This document shows positions 41,174 through 52,461 of a DNA stretch of 64,000 bases, piece by piece. Source of the DNA: Bathynomus jamesi (Eukaryota > Arthropoda > Malacostraca > Isopoda > Cirolanidae); assembly GCA_023014485.1 (NCBI GenBank), contig JAJOZX010001868.1, positions 626,001-690,000 of the forward strand, given 5' to 3'. The position numbers were made by a program, and so were the translations under genes. Under the pieces are notes generated by a model that saw nothing but the letters and a program-made list of their open reading frames with translations, was not told the DNA's origin and searched no databases. Position 1 is the stretch's first letter. Every line of letters starts with the position of its first letter.

Positions 41174-44100
41174 ATGTCTTACCATTTAAATTATCATAAA
41201 CAGTGTTGTAACCCCTTTAAGAGAGATCAGAAAAGAATCTTAAAGGGTTTAAGAAATTTACCATTAAATGTAACAGAAAAAAATCCTGCACTCCTTAATT
41301 GGAAAGTTTGTACAAACTGTTCTGTAAGATTAAATGAACTTGAAGAACCTGATAAATTATTTAATGTTTTTGAAACTGAGTCATCTACAAGTACCTCTTC
41401 ATTTCATAGCAGTCCAGGAAGTACACATTTGCAAACACAATCCTGGTGAGATCAGTGATATTGAAATTTGTAGAGAACAAACCAAGAACATTCTTGAAGA
41501 AATGGAGATTTTGCCAATAAAATTTTGTAAGTAGTGTATAAATTATAATTTGGGGACATTTTTGAAAAGTATAGTTATCAGAAAATGCATTATATGATTT
41601 TTAAAAGTAATCTAAACTCTTTATCTCTGTGAATACATTGTTTTATAGGTTATCAAAATAATGCAGTTTTATCAAACTTGTAAACATAACATTCTTTAAC
41701 AATTTAAGGAATTGCAAAAAAATAGTTATGTAGCTACAATAAATGAATTCTGATTAGTTATTAAATTATGAAAATTTGTTGCTGTAACTTAGTAATTCTA
41801 AATTTTGGATGATGCCTAATTTCAGATGGTGTGAACACTGAGGATATCTAAAAAAGCATTAGACAAATATAACAAGTGTGTATCTACTTTAAAAAATAAT
41901 TTTGAACAGTCTTTCTCAGCATCTGTGGATGAGGGAGCATCTACATCCAAGAGTTTATGCATGGGAAAAGAATTGGAAAGGTAAGGATTGCTCAAATTCA
42001 ACTAAATTAGCAACTCATGGTCACAATTAAAGACTTTTGACATATAATTTTAGATGTTCTAAATTTCAATATCATTCTTCTGTACAGAACACAATCACAC
42101 CATTTTAACAATGTCTAAAAAATATCCATGAAAGGTAGATATTCTTATATTTTTTCTATTTAGGTCCTGATCTTGGAGTACATTAAATTAATAATTTCAA
42201 TTTAAGAAAATTCTGATGTCCCCTACCTTTTATTTATCTAATAGGTACAAAACTATGATGAGGGAGCTTGCTGAACCATTCAACTCTACAACTTCCTACC
42301 ATAGAAGGTTGCAGATTCTTACTCTATCCCCATACAAGATCTCAAAAACTCTTAGAGTTCTTTGGGCTAGTAGATATCTTGTTGATAAAGCCAGGAGCAT
42401 GAAGCAACAGTATGGAATATTGCCAAATGTTCCTAAATACAGTAAAGGAAAAAAGATAAGTGATGAAACTCTCTAATGTGACAGCTTTTTATGAGGACCC
42501 AGAATTTAGTTGGGTGTATCCAGGAAAAAAGGACTGTGTTAGTGTCAGAGACAAAGATGGAAACAAAATATACAAAAAAAAAATCATCTCTTACTCAGTA
42601 ATTTGAAAGAACTGTATCTTAGGTGTAAAGAAACTGACTCAAGTATAAGTTTTTCAACATTTGCAACTCTTAGACCCAAATAGTGTGTTATTGCTGGAGA
42701 TACAGGTACACACTCAGTTTGTATTTGTACCTATCACCAGAACCCCAAATTAATGGTTTCAGCAATTGGTGACAAGGACTTGACTTATCATTCATTGATT
42801 CCAAAAAGTGTGTGTGATGTGGACAACATTAAGTGTATGCTACACCAGTGTAGAGAATGTCCTGGTGTTGCTGGTGTAGATAACTATTTGAACACATTAA
42901 ATGTACTGACTTCCAGGGATTCAATTGAATATGACCAGTGGACCAGCACTGACAGGGCAACTTTGTCAAATGTAACTGTTACAGTGGAGGAATTCATTGA
43001 AAAACTTTCAGAATCAATTTATTCTCTTACTCATCATCATTATATAGCCAAGAGTCAAAGCCTCTACATGAAGACCCTTAAGCAAAATCTCAGTGAAGAT
43101 GTAGTTTTAGTACTGGGAGACTTTTCTGAGAACTATTCTTTCATCATTCAAGATGCACCACAGAGCTTCCATTGGACAAACGAACAAGTTAGTCATCTGG
43201 GGTGTAAAAAAACATAGGGTATGTTGGGGTGAAAATGAACAGGCCCCTTAAAATAATTTTTAATATAAAGAAAATTTTGAAGAAATTTTTTTCAGGTAGC
43301 CCACTATATCCTTCAAAAGTGTTGGTAAAATGATGTCTTTATGTTTGTTCATTTCCAAGAAATGAGCACCAGACAAAAAAAGTGTCAAAAAATATGTAAA
43401 GGAAACTTTTTTGCATTTATTTTTTATTTGCTTGGCACTGAATTATTTTTCACTGTAGAATATTTATACTTACGTTGAAAAGTGTGAAGATGTGTATCTT
43501 GTAATGCATGAGGAGAAATAAAACATAGTCTGTGGCATAAGCCTTGTGAAGCTGTTTTTTTAACCCCATGCAGTTGAAGCCTCTTTGGGGTTAAAAAGAA
43601 CCTTTTATATAGTAGTATGGGAGAAAAATGGGAGTGTGCAGGAATGTTGAAATGCAAATGCTCAATGTTGCAAATGGGTTATGCAACAAAGGGGGGTAGG
43701 GGTATGCAATATCAATGCTGTAAAGGGGGGAAGGGTTATGCAACAAATCAATGCTGCAAAGGGGGAGAGGAGAGGGAGTTAAAAAGAACGTTTTATGTAT
43801 TAGTATGGGCACAAAATGGGAGAGTGCAGGAATGTTGAAATGCAATTGCAAATGTTGTTCAGTGTTGCAAAGGGGTTATGCAACAAAGGGTTTATTATAT
43901 CTCTGTAATTCCATTGACACCAATATTGTATGTTTTGAGGACCATATACCAGAGTTAATGCTATATTTTTTTTCACCCCAAGCGCGGTTCGTTTTCACCC
44001 CTTTCCATGCGGTGAAAATTTTTTTTATTTTTTTTTATTTTACCAATTAAATATTTTGCAGGAAAAAAAAATGTATTGCCATCTCATTATGACACCTGGC

Positions 44101-45135
44101 CTTTATAATGTGAACATACAGGTTTGTGTCCATCCCTAATAATAAAGCCTGTATGCCTAAGTTAAGGCAAATTGTTTTTTTTCACCCCAGATGACTATAC
44201 ATTACACCCAATGGTTGTATGGTATATAAAATGGAAGATGGTAAATTGAGCCACACTAGCTATTGTATCATTAGTGATAGTTTAGATCATAACACTGCAG
44301 CAGTATATACATTTCAACAATTTTTAGTTCAAGACATTAAAGTGAGATTCCCTAATGTGAAAACAATGAAATATTTTTCCAATGGTTGTGCTGGACAATA
44401 CAAAAACTTTTAATTTTAGTAATTTATGCCATCATGAAACAGATTTTGGTATAAAGGCAGAGTGGAACTTTTTTGCCACTAGTCATGGCAAAAATGCCTG
44501 TGATGGCATTGGAGGAAGTGTAAAGAGAGCAGCAGCTAAAGCTAGTTTGCAAAGAACAACAACAGGACACATCTTGTCTCCACAGAGTTTCTATGACTTT
44601 TGTACACAAAATTTTGAGTCCATCAAGTTTAAATTCATTACGGTACAAAAGAACAAATAAATCATAATAAAACAGAACTCGGTAGTAGGTTTGAAAAAGC
44701 AGTGACAGTGAAGGGCACACAAGTTTTCACAGATTTGTGCCAATGTCTCAGAGTCACATTAAAGCTTATTTAGTTTCAGACTCCAATGACTACAATGTTG
44801 TTAGGGTTATGACCTCTGAATGAGGTGACTCAGACATGAGTCCAGATTTATCAAATGAGCAAAAATTTCCTGTGGGAAAGTATGTTGCATGTATTTATGA
44901 TGGTAGAAAATATCTAGGAATCATTTTAGATTATTCAGAAGAATTCCAAGATTATAAAATCAAGTTTCTAACTACTACTATTTCCAACAAAAACAATAGA
45001 TACTATTTCCCAACTAATAAAGATGATGATTGTTGGTTAGAAGCCAAAAATATCCTTCATAAAGTGTCAACTCCTAATATTCAATCTGGCACCAGAGTTG
45101 TGTATATCTTTGAAATACATGATACTGAGAATTAG
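41174..45135 (+). pseudogene. Putative transposase of the long-TIR family, copy 2
   Basis: Acceptor TTATTACAG precedes; ATG at 41174 (MSYHLNYHKQCCNPFKRDQK) with CxxC (VCTNC). Exon 1 ends at a GTAAGT donor (41527), exon 2 is 41826-41980, exon 3 starts 42245 (YKTMMRELAEPFNSTTSYHR). Further blocks: EDPEFSWVYPGKKDCVSV, VCICTYHQNPKLM, CRECPGV, IEYDQWTSTDRATL, HHHYIAKSQSLYMKTLKQNL, VLGDFSENYSF, then after a 1.0 kb MITE HTSYCIISDS, MKYFSNGCAGQYKN (Asp replaced by Asn), EWNFFATSHGKNACDGIGGS and VGKYVACIYDGRKYLGIILD. Stops and shifts disable it. Intron positions match copy 1. Confidence 0.65.
43192..44195. mobile_element. TA-flanked MITE with GTCATCTGGGGTG ends
   Basis: The inverted ends GTCATCTGGGGTGTAAAAAA and TTTTTTTTCACCCCAGATGAC (inverse) are flanked by TA. 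It splits the long-TIR gene between NEQV and LHP. The interior has G-rich, imperfect direct repeats (GGTTATGCAACAAAGGG) and no credible ORF. TA flanks suggest Tc1/mariner mobilisation. Confidence 0.75.
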
Positions 45136-45273
45136 GCTAGGTACCAAAAATGTTTGATTTAATGTATTGTATAGCAATTAATTTTATTTGTGTAATGTCT
45201 TAATTTGTTCAATAAAACATAACTATACTAGCAGTATTTTTTTTGCCTTTGAAGATTGACAAAGTTGAGAGAG

Positions 45274-45327
45274 ATTATTATTATTATTATTATTTTTATT
45301 TTTATTATTATTATTATTATTATTTAT
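45274..45327. repeat. (TTA)n microsatellite
   Basis: ATT/TTA units interrupted by short T runs, after the end of the long-TIR copy 2 gene. Confidence 0.9.
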
Positions 45328-45937
45328 TGTTGAGTTTTAGGAAAATACTAATAAGTTTCTTATAGCTATACGTAATCCACTTGTAAGTCAAGGAAAACAT
45401 CTTATAAGAGAGCTTGATAAGTAAAACAGGTATAATGGTGTAAGTTCAAAGTCCAGCAAATAGAATGTGTTTTTAAACTTCACCACCATCTAATGAAGGG
45501 GAAAAATACACAATGTCATTGAGTAAGTCATATAGAAGTGTAATTGAGGTACAAAATGCTGAAAAAAATTTTTTTGTATATATATGTATCAGGGGGGGGT
45601 GGCCCCCCCCCCAAAAAAAATATTTAAACTGATATAACTTTTTAACTATTTGATTAAATGCATTTTATTACTTAGTCAATTATTCTTTAGGGTTTGAGCT
45701 TTCAAATGGTTTTTAAATTTTTTTCCTAGCTCAATTAGGGACTGAGTTATAGACTTAAAAATTAAGGGGCCAGCCCCCACCACCAAAATTGAGGACCCAT
45801 AACTTTTGAACCATTACTCTGATTGCTCTGAAACTCGAAATTTCATGTTTTTCAGCATAAACAAGCCTGTATAGCAATTTTGAGCAAAATCTAAGTGGGT
45901 GTGGTTTCAGGCAATGCCTGATTTGTCCTGGAATATT

Positions 45938-46490
45938 GTTATTGAATTTTACCCTTTTTTTTGCTACATTTTCACTGAAATGGGGACTTTATAAACACCC
46001 TGTACATGACATCATTCATTTGAGAAATTCCTTCAGTAGTATTGAGTCCATAATATAATAATGTTATTATACTATGATCAAGTCTACTACTGGCATCAAA
46101 TTTTATCGAATTTGTGTGCAATAAATGCAAACAACATGGCCATTGGCTGGATACGTGAGGTTAATTGGCCTGGAGCCAATTATTACACAGTTTATATCTA
46201 GCATAGTAAATCATGTTTATATTATTGTGGTATTGGTAAGAGATTCGTCTGCTATGCACTAATTTATTTAGACCTACTATACATAAAGGTTACATTATAT
46301 ATTGTTGATCTTATGAATAAATAAATAATGTTGCACATGTATTATGCTTATTGTGCTTATCTGTGTCTTGTACTAGGCTTGTCAGCATAGCAGCAGGGTT
46401 AAAACGTTGCTGGCCACTCAGATCAGCTGTCTTATGAAAATTACTGATCCGATGTGAAAACAACTAGCCTAGGGCTAGTGGAAATTTTGC
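45938..46490. other. Unassigned insert between TIR end and CR1
   Basis: No gene. The last 100 bases (GCTGGCCACTCAGATCAG, GCCTAGGGCTAGTGGAAATTTTGC) loosely mirror 29176-29270 (CAAAATTTTCTGATGGCCCA, CTACTGGCCTGCTC), suggesting the remains of a further element whose interior received long-TIR copy 2. Confidence 0.35.
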
Positions 46491-48124
46491 ATGCTGATTG
46501 AGATGTGGTCTAGATTCAAAGTAATTTTAGAGGATGTACAATGTAGGTGTATTCCTTTCAGAACTGTTAGGAATAACAAGATTAGGAAACCCTTTTGCTG
46601 GAATAAGGAAATAGCTAAAATTATTAAAAATAAAAAAAGGGCATTCAGAGAATTTAAAGGCAGTGATAGTATCTTGGACTTGGATAATTATAAGCAGTTA
46701 AGAAATAAGCTAAATAGTTTGATTAGGAATAGCAGAAGGCATAGTGAAGTAAATCCAGCTAGAAATGGCAATAAAGATCCAAAGAAATTATTTAGTTTTT
46801 ATAAAATTATAATAATAATAAAAGCATGATAAGTGGCCCAATAGAACATGATGATAGGATGTTTGTAAAAGATCAGGATATTGTTGGTATTTTTAATGAT
46901 TATGTTAGCTCTGTTTTTACTGAAGAAAATTTAAATAACTTTGCCTGAATTTACAGAATCTAAAGAATTAAAATCATTCTTGATCATATTCATATAAGGA
47001 AGGATGATGTTAAGCAAGTGATTCATACATTGAAATCAAATAAAGCTGCTAGACCTGATAATATATATGCCAGGATTCTCAGAGAAGGGGAGGAAAGCTT
47101 ATCTGAGGCACTAACTATTTTGTTTGTTAGGTATATTAATTATGCAGAGGTACCAGATGAATGGAAGAGAGCAAATATTGTCCCCATTTACAAAAAGGGT
47201 AATAAAAAGGAGGTAGGAAATTATAGGTCTGTTAATTTAACATCATTGGTAGGAAATATACTAGAAAGAATTCTGAAGAATAATATTTAAGATCATTTGG
47301 AAAATTTTAATCTTATTTCAAGTTCACAAAATGGATTTAGATCAGGAAGGTCTTGTTTGTCTAATATCTCAGACTTTTTAGAGTTTGTAACTGATCAGGT
47401 AGATAATGGAAATGATGTAGATAATATTTATTTGGATTTTACTAAGGCATTTGACAAGGTTCCACATATGAGACTTTTATATAAATTAAAAGCTTGTGGG
47501 GTATTGGGGTCAGTTATAAATTGGGTAGAAAAATGGCTAGAAGACAGAGAACAGAGAGTAATTTTAAATGGTCATGAGTCTGGCTGGCAGAAAGTGAAAA
47601 GTGGGGTACCATAGGGATCAGTTTTAAGTTCACTACTCTTTATTTTATATATAAATGATTTAAAGAAGGGAGTAGGTAGGTAAAGTTTCTACAAAAGTAG
47701 TTGCCCCAGTTACAAATATAGAAAATTCTTATGAACTGCAATAAGATCTTGATAGATTAGTTGCTTGGGCTAATAAATGGCAGATGGAATTTAATGTTAA
47801 AAAATGTAAAGTCATGCATTTCGGTAGAAATAATGAAAACTTTAGTTAGGAGATACAAGGGAACTGGTTAGATGTTAGACAAGAAAAAGATCTTGGCATT
47901 ATAGTTGGTAGTGATCTAAAATTTTCTAAGCAGTGATTAGAGGCTAGAAATATAAAGCAAATAAAATGCTAGGTATTATTAAGAGCAATGTTAGTTACCA
48001 GAGTAAGGAAGTGATCTGTAAACTATATAATTCTTATGTTAGGTCTCACTTAGAATACTGCATTCACATTTGCTCCCCCTTCACCTTAGACATGATGATG
48101 ATGATATACTTGAAGGTGTGCAAC
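46491..48124 (+). pseudogene. CR1 linker and reverse transcriptase, part 3
   Basis: Continues the CR1 split at 29175: EMWSRFKVILEDVQ, KPFCWNKEIAKIIKNKKRAF, WKRANIVPIYKKGNKKEVGN, SSQNGFRSGRSCLSN, YLDFTKAFDKVPH, WQKVKSGVP then stop and GSVLSSLLFILYINDLKKG. The FADD catalytic block expected next is missing; the sequence jumps to LVAWANKWQMEFNVKKCKVM. Several shifts and stops are present. The frame is cut at GVQ (48124) by a hAT element. Confidence 0.85.
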
Positions 48125-48726
48125 CAGAGTTGGGAGTCGGGAGTCAGGGCTTTTTTGAAGAGTCGGGAGTTGGTAAAAACGACCGACTCCCGACTCTGAT
48201 TCAATTTCTATATGCCAACAATTTACCAGAATACTACTCTGCCCTAAATAAATATCTTCCTGAACTAATTCTAGATTCACATTTCCACATTTGATTTATT
48301 GTTCTGGTAAATCTTAGCAAATGAATTTCATATTTCTATTTTAGGATACTAGGTACCATATAAAAATTAGCAATATAATTATTATTTAATTAGCCCCTAT
48401 TAGTAATGAGTCATGGGCCTAGTAGAAAATCAGCAGTCTTTCAATATTTTAAGCTAAATGAGGATGAAAGTATTTTTATTTGTCAAGTAGAAAAGGATGG
48501 TAAAGAGTGTAATGCAAAAATTAGTGCTTACACTGGGAAACATGCTAATGCTCCAACTAGAGCCTCAAACTTGAAACGCCATCTACGAAACAAACATCCC
48601 AATATTTATAAGGTTGTAGATCAGCATGATAAGGAAAGAGTTGGGAGTCGGGAGTCGGAGTTGGTTTTTAAAAATACCGACTCAGGAGTCTGGAGTCGGT
48701 TGTTTTTGGCCGACTCCCCACCCCTG
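48125..48726 (+). mobile_element. Non-autonomous hAT with BED-finger ORF
   Basis: 602 bp. The ends are CAGAGTTGGGAGTCGGGAGT and, inverted, CAGGGGTGGGGAGTCGGCC. There is a perfect 8 bp duplication, TGTGCAAC, at 48117-48124 and 48727-48734. Removing it restores the CR1 frame (LEGVQHRATKL). It keeps only the N-terminal BED domain. Confidence 0.93.
48406..48726 (+). pseudogene. BED-type zinc finger of a hAT transposase
   Basis: MSHGPSRKSAVFQYFKLNED starts a frame with C26, C35, H59 and H64 (FICQVEKDGKEC, SNLKRHLRNKH), the BED pattern that binds hAT ends. The frame then runs directly into the 3' TIR, so the dimerisation/catalytic part was deleted. Confidence 0.8.
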
Positions 48727-49216
48727 TGTGCAACATAGGGCAACCAAGCTTATCCCTAACCTGAGAATATTGAAATACAGGGAAACATTAAAGAAATTTG
48801 GTATGTTTAGTTTTGAGAGACATTGTATGAGGGGAGATATGATACAGATGTTTAAAATGTTCTCAAGTTTGGACAGTTTAGATTTACATAACGTTTTCTC
48901 ACTAGAGGCTGATGGGATAACTCATGGGCATAATAAAATTAGAAAACAGACTTGTAGACTTTATCTACGAAAATACTTTTTCAGTCATAGAGTAGCAGAC
49001 TTTTGGAATGAATTGCCATATGATGTATTGAACAGTAGCTTGTTAGTTAATTTTAAAAAAAAAAGATACTTTCATAAATGAAAGTGAGTTTGTAGATTGT
49101 AAATGGTGTATATTCTTAGCTTAATTTATGTAGGCTACTTTGGTAGTAGTAAATAGTTGTATATTAATTAGCTGACTTGAGATTGACATTTTGCAAGATT
49201 TTATTATTATAAAATA
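48727..49216 (+). pseudogene. CR1 RT C-terminus and start of 3' UTR, part 4
   Basis: HRATKLIPNLRILKYRETLK, MIQMFKMFSSLDSLD, LEADGITHGHNKIRKQTCRL and SHRVADFWNELPYDVLNSS end at a stop at 49079. The 3' UTR begins GTGAGTTTGTAGATTGTAAA and is cut at 49216 by a Tigger relic, resuming at 49698-49768 (CTCATGACTTGGATAACCT) and ending in ATGTAATGTAATT. Confidence 0.8.
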
Positions 49217-49697
49217 CAGTCGACCCTCGTTTAACGTCATTGATTCATTCTGGGAAAAGTGACGTTAACCGAAAGTGATGTTAAACGAAGTACATGTTCA
49301 ATGGTGTTTTAGGTAATCCGCACCAGAGATTCAGATTCAGATTCCTTTGCCATCTCTTGGAGGTCTGTTGCATTTAACTCCCTCTCATGCTCTTGAAGAA
49401 GTTCTTGCACATCATCAGCATCAACTTCCAGTCCCATTGCCTGCCCAAGGTGGAGAATTTCAGCTTTAGGATTGCTTTGTTCCTCAAAGCCCACAAAATG
49501 ATAGATCACAGAGGGCCACAGTTTCTTCCACGCAGAGTTAATAGTGGTTGTGGTTACCTCTTTCCATGCCTTTACAACAATTCTAACAGCTGGTAAACAG
49601 GGTAAGTGACGTAGAATGAATGCATGTACACCAATGGAGGCTTTGACGCTAAATGAAAAGACGTAAACCGAGCGTGACATTAAATGAGGTTCGACTG
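49217..49697 (-). mobile_element. pogo/Tigger deletion derivative
   Basis: 481 bp flanked by TA. The ends are CAGTCGACCCTCGTTTAACG and, inverted, CAGTCGAACCTCATTTAATG. Only the transposase C-terminal region survives inside. It lies in the CR1 3' UTR. Confidence 0.9.
49309..49680 (-). pseudogene. Tigger transposase C-terminal fragment
   Basis: Contains VVKAWKEVTTTTINSAWKKL, HFVGFEEQ and LGLEVDADDVQELLQEHEREL-like sequence, as found after the DDE core in pogo/Tigger transposases. The frame starts inside TIR-proximal sequence, so the first residues are spurious. The catalytic domain is absent. Confidence 0.8.
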
Positions 49698-49815
49698 TAT
49701 AGCTAGCTCATGACTTGGATAACCTAGATAGGCCCCAGTGGTTTAATGTTTTTTGATGTAATGTAATTATCATCTTTTTTTATTAAAATATTACTGTATA
49801 AAGCTATTAGAAATA

Positions 49816-51211
49816 CAGTGCCCACGAAAAGTAGCCGATCACCCTTGAAATTTGTATTTTTTACATAAAAAACAATGTTTAAATGTATACTAACCTTATA
49901 TTAGTATTTTGTCATCTGTCCTTTGGTTTGGATGACTTGTTCTAGACATTTTGGCATGGATTTAATCAAGTTTTGACAAACTTCCACTGATATTTCCTTG
50001 CACCATACCTTTTTGATGGCCTCTTGTAATTTTTCGACTGAGCCAGTGTCGTGGCATTCAACCTTATTTTTTATTATTAGCCACAGATTTTCTATCGGAT
50101 TGAGATCTGGACTATTACCAGGCCAATCCAAAATATCAAATTTATTGTCAGTAATCCATTTTGTCACTATTTTGGCCCTGTGACATGGTGCACCATCATG
50201 CATGTATGTTTTTGTCCTTTGGATTGCCATTGCCATTGGAAGTTTATCCTGTAGCATTGCTAAATACCGTGCACCATTCATAGTTGTGTTCTTCGGAAGA
50301 AAATATAAGTTTCCACGCCCATAGTAACCGAAACAACCCCAAACCATCACACTTGGAGGGTGTTTCATTGTCTTTAGGGTGTATTTAGGGTCCATCCTAT
50401 TTGAGCCAATAGGCCGGCGAACCTTTTTTGGACAACTTCTGAATGTCAAAAATGTCGACTCATCGCTAAATAAAACCTTCTTCCAGTCATCAACAGTCCA
50501 ATGAATGTATTTTTTACAAAATGTGACACGTTTTTTACGCATTTTTTCATTAATGAACGGTTTCTTAGCAGCATGGCGAGATGGTAATCCGAGTTCTTTT
50601 TGGAGCCGCTCCTGGATAGTTCGTTCAGAAACACCAGATAACAAATTATTCATATTAAATTTTATTTCTTTCGCAGTTATTGTTGGGTTTTTCAATACTA
50701 AACGTTTCATAAGTTTGTCTGTTCGCGAATTTGTTTTTCTCGGTCTGCCAGATCGTTTTTTAGGGACTGGCGTGGTTAGGCCACCATTGTTCTTAGCCCG
50801 TGAAACCCATAAATTAACGGTACTTTGGGATATGTTTAATTCCTTAGCTATCTGTCTCTGTGATTTCCCACATGCATGCAAAGCAACAATAGCACCTCGA
50901 CAATCACTCTTAAGTTGTTTTTTAGCACACATTATATATAAATTTTATTTACACCACTTTCTGTAAAAAAAAAAAAAAAAATCAAGAAATTTACACAAAC
51001 AGTGAAATCTGACAAATTTGAGACACAGCCACCCGCAACGAAGGCTACCAGAACACTAATTTGAGAATGCGTTGGATAGCTCTCATATCAGCGAGCAACC
51101 TCAAAGTTACCAGATGTCGCTAGAACAAATAGAAAGTGAATTACGTGTCTCTGAATATCAAGGGAAAATATTGTATTTTCTTGAGTGATCGGATACTTTT
51201 CGCGGGCACTG
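49816..51211 (-). mobile_element. Tc1 transposon, apparently intact
   Basis: 1396 bp flanked by TA (49814-49815, 51212-51213). The ends are CAGTGCCCACGAAAAGTAGC and, inverted, CAGTGCCCGCGAAAAGTATC. They frame a single uninterrupted transposase gene on the minus strand. This is the most complete autonomous-looking DNA element in the window. Confidence 0.95.
49901..50932 (-). CDS. Tc1-family DD34E transposase
   Basis: 343 codons from ATG, no breaks, standard Tc1 length. The N-terminal paired-like HTH pair includes SQRQIAKELNISQSTVNLWV; an AT-hook-like SGRPRK lies at 61-66. The catalytic triad is D157 (VLFSDEST), D246 (YMHDGAPCH) and E281 (PDLNPIENLW), with 34 residues between the last two. It would bind the TIRs and insert at TA. 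The ends just outside the ORF fit a small 5' UTR. Whether it is transcribed is unknown. Confidence 0.95.
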   Translation of the reverse strand: MCAKKQLKSDCRGAIVALHACGKSQRQIAKELNISQSTVNLWVSRAKNNGGLTTPVPKKRSGRPRKTNSRTDKLMKRLVLKNPTITAKEIKFNMNNLLSGVSERTIQERLQKELGLPSRHAAKKPFINEKMRKKRVTFCKKYIHWTVDDWKKVLFSDESTFLTFRSCPKKVRRPIGSNRMDPKYTLKTMKHPPSVMVWGCFGYYGRGNLYFLPKNTTMNGARYLAMLQDKLPMAMAIQRTKTYMHDGAPCHRAKIVTKWITDNKFDILDWPGNSPDLNPIENLWLIIKNKVECHDTGSVEKLQEAIKKVWCKEISVEVCQNLIKSMPKCLEQVIQTKGQMTKY

Positions 51212-51213
51212 TA

Positions 51214-52461
51214 TATGATGTGGTGAAGTGGTTCCTAATTGTCAGTCTGTGGTATTTTGTAGCTGACTTTTGGGTAAAATTGCAGTTTAGCATCCAACTG
51301 GTGAACTCATTTTTTGGGGGAGGGGGGATTCTAGTGCAGTTTTTTTGTCACTTTCCAAATACGGAATATAACTTTGTTACAAATAAATAATAAAGTAGTT
51401 ACAACTATTTAAAGTTTACCAAGTCACTAGTTGGGTGCTAAACTGCAATTTAACTGATTTTTGGCAGTTCTTGTGTAGAAGTTTAACCCTTTAATACTGA
51501 CCATTGCCTTATGGCAACATAAGCTTCAGACTCAATTTTGAGCCTTACAATCTGAATATTAGAGTTTATTTTGGCTTGAACAAGAAAGAAATTTGAAAAT
51601 AAAAATTTTGTAATTCAGGCATAAAAGGATTAATTAAGAACCGCTGGCCTTAGCCAAAAGACATTGTTTTTATTGTTAGGATTATGTCATTTTAGCCTCA
51701 ATTTTTTATACCTATTAGGCCTAGACTGCCCTTATGAAGAGAGAGGAACTTGCCTTAGACCTGTTATAATCTTAATCCATAGTTGAGATGATTTTTAATT
51801 TTAGACTTTTGGAAGTTTAAATACATCCCTCTTGTCTCAAGTATTGCTCCTATCTGACGTGAGTTCTGTTAAATTTTTTCTTTGTTTTTTATGTTTTGTT
51901 TGCTGAGATCAGGAAATAGAAGTTTTCATGTCTTTTTTATATATTCTTTTTTTCTTATTGCATTGTTTCTGTTGACATCAGTGCATGGAAAATTTTATAC
52001 ATATTTTATTAATAATTTTGTTGTCAATGTAGACCTAATGGCCTAGTCTTTGTGATAGTAAGCCCAGTGCCTACATAATCTTTTGTTCTTGATATTTTCC
52101 ATGGTAATTTTCACCATCTCTGGTGAGCATCACCCCAAGGCAGAGACAATTTGTTGTTCTAAAAGAAATATAAATTATTATTTTGTATTGAAATATGACT
52201 TGTAAGTTAAAGTGTATGATAGGCGTGTTTAGTTTTTCATAAGAGCAATGATAAGTTTACCGAGCATGCAGGTTATGCTCATAACATTTCTGCTTGTAGA
52301 TGCTGTTGAAAGTTGTCAAAATGAATTTGACACCCTTTGGCCTTCTTGGGACTTGCAGGCATGTTATCCATCTTGTACATAACAGGAATAAATACATTTT
52401 TCTTTTTGAGTTTTAATAATTTGTTAAAAACTTCTTTTCTGTATTCACAGAGTGATTTATT
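51214..52461. other. No supported gene
   Basis: AT-rich sequence without coding frames that I can support. A minus-strand stretch near 52285-52365 (MPASPKKAKGCQIHFDNF) is open but unrecognised and short. A T-rich/T-run region lies at 51880-51960. Confidence 0.45.

Larger units (their letters stand above)
29294..45937 (+). mobile_element. Long-TIR DNA transposon, copy 2, split by a Gypsy element
   Basis: The left TIR survives at about 29294-29604 (GGGGGCTGGCCCCTTAA, ATAACTCAGTCCCTAATTGA) and the right TIR at about 45503-45937 (inverse). The outermost ~120 bases are missing on the left. The right tip, inverted, reads ATTCCAGGACAAATCAGGC, the diverged counterpart of ATTCCATGACAAATCATGC in copy 1. 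Without the 11.1 kb Gypsy insert the element is about 5.6 kb, of which 1.0 kb is a TA-flanked MITE. Its gene (41174-45135) has the same exon borders as copy 1. Confidence 0.8.

Noticed and set aside
43617..44050. Overlapping frames inside the MITE at 43192-44195
   Set aside because: They are translations of G-rich direct repeats, with no conserved motif.
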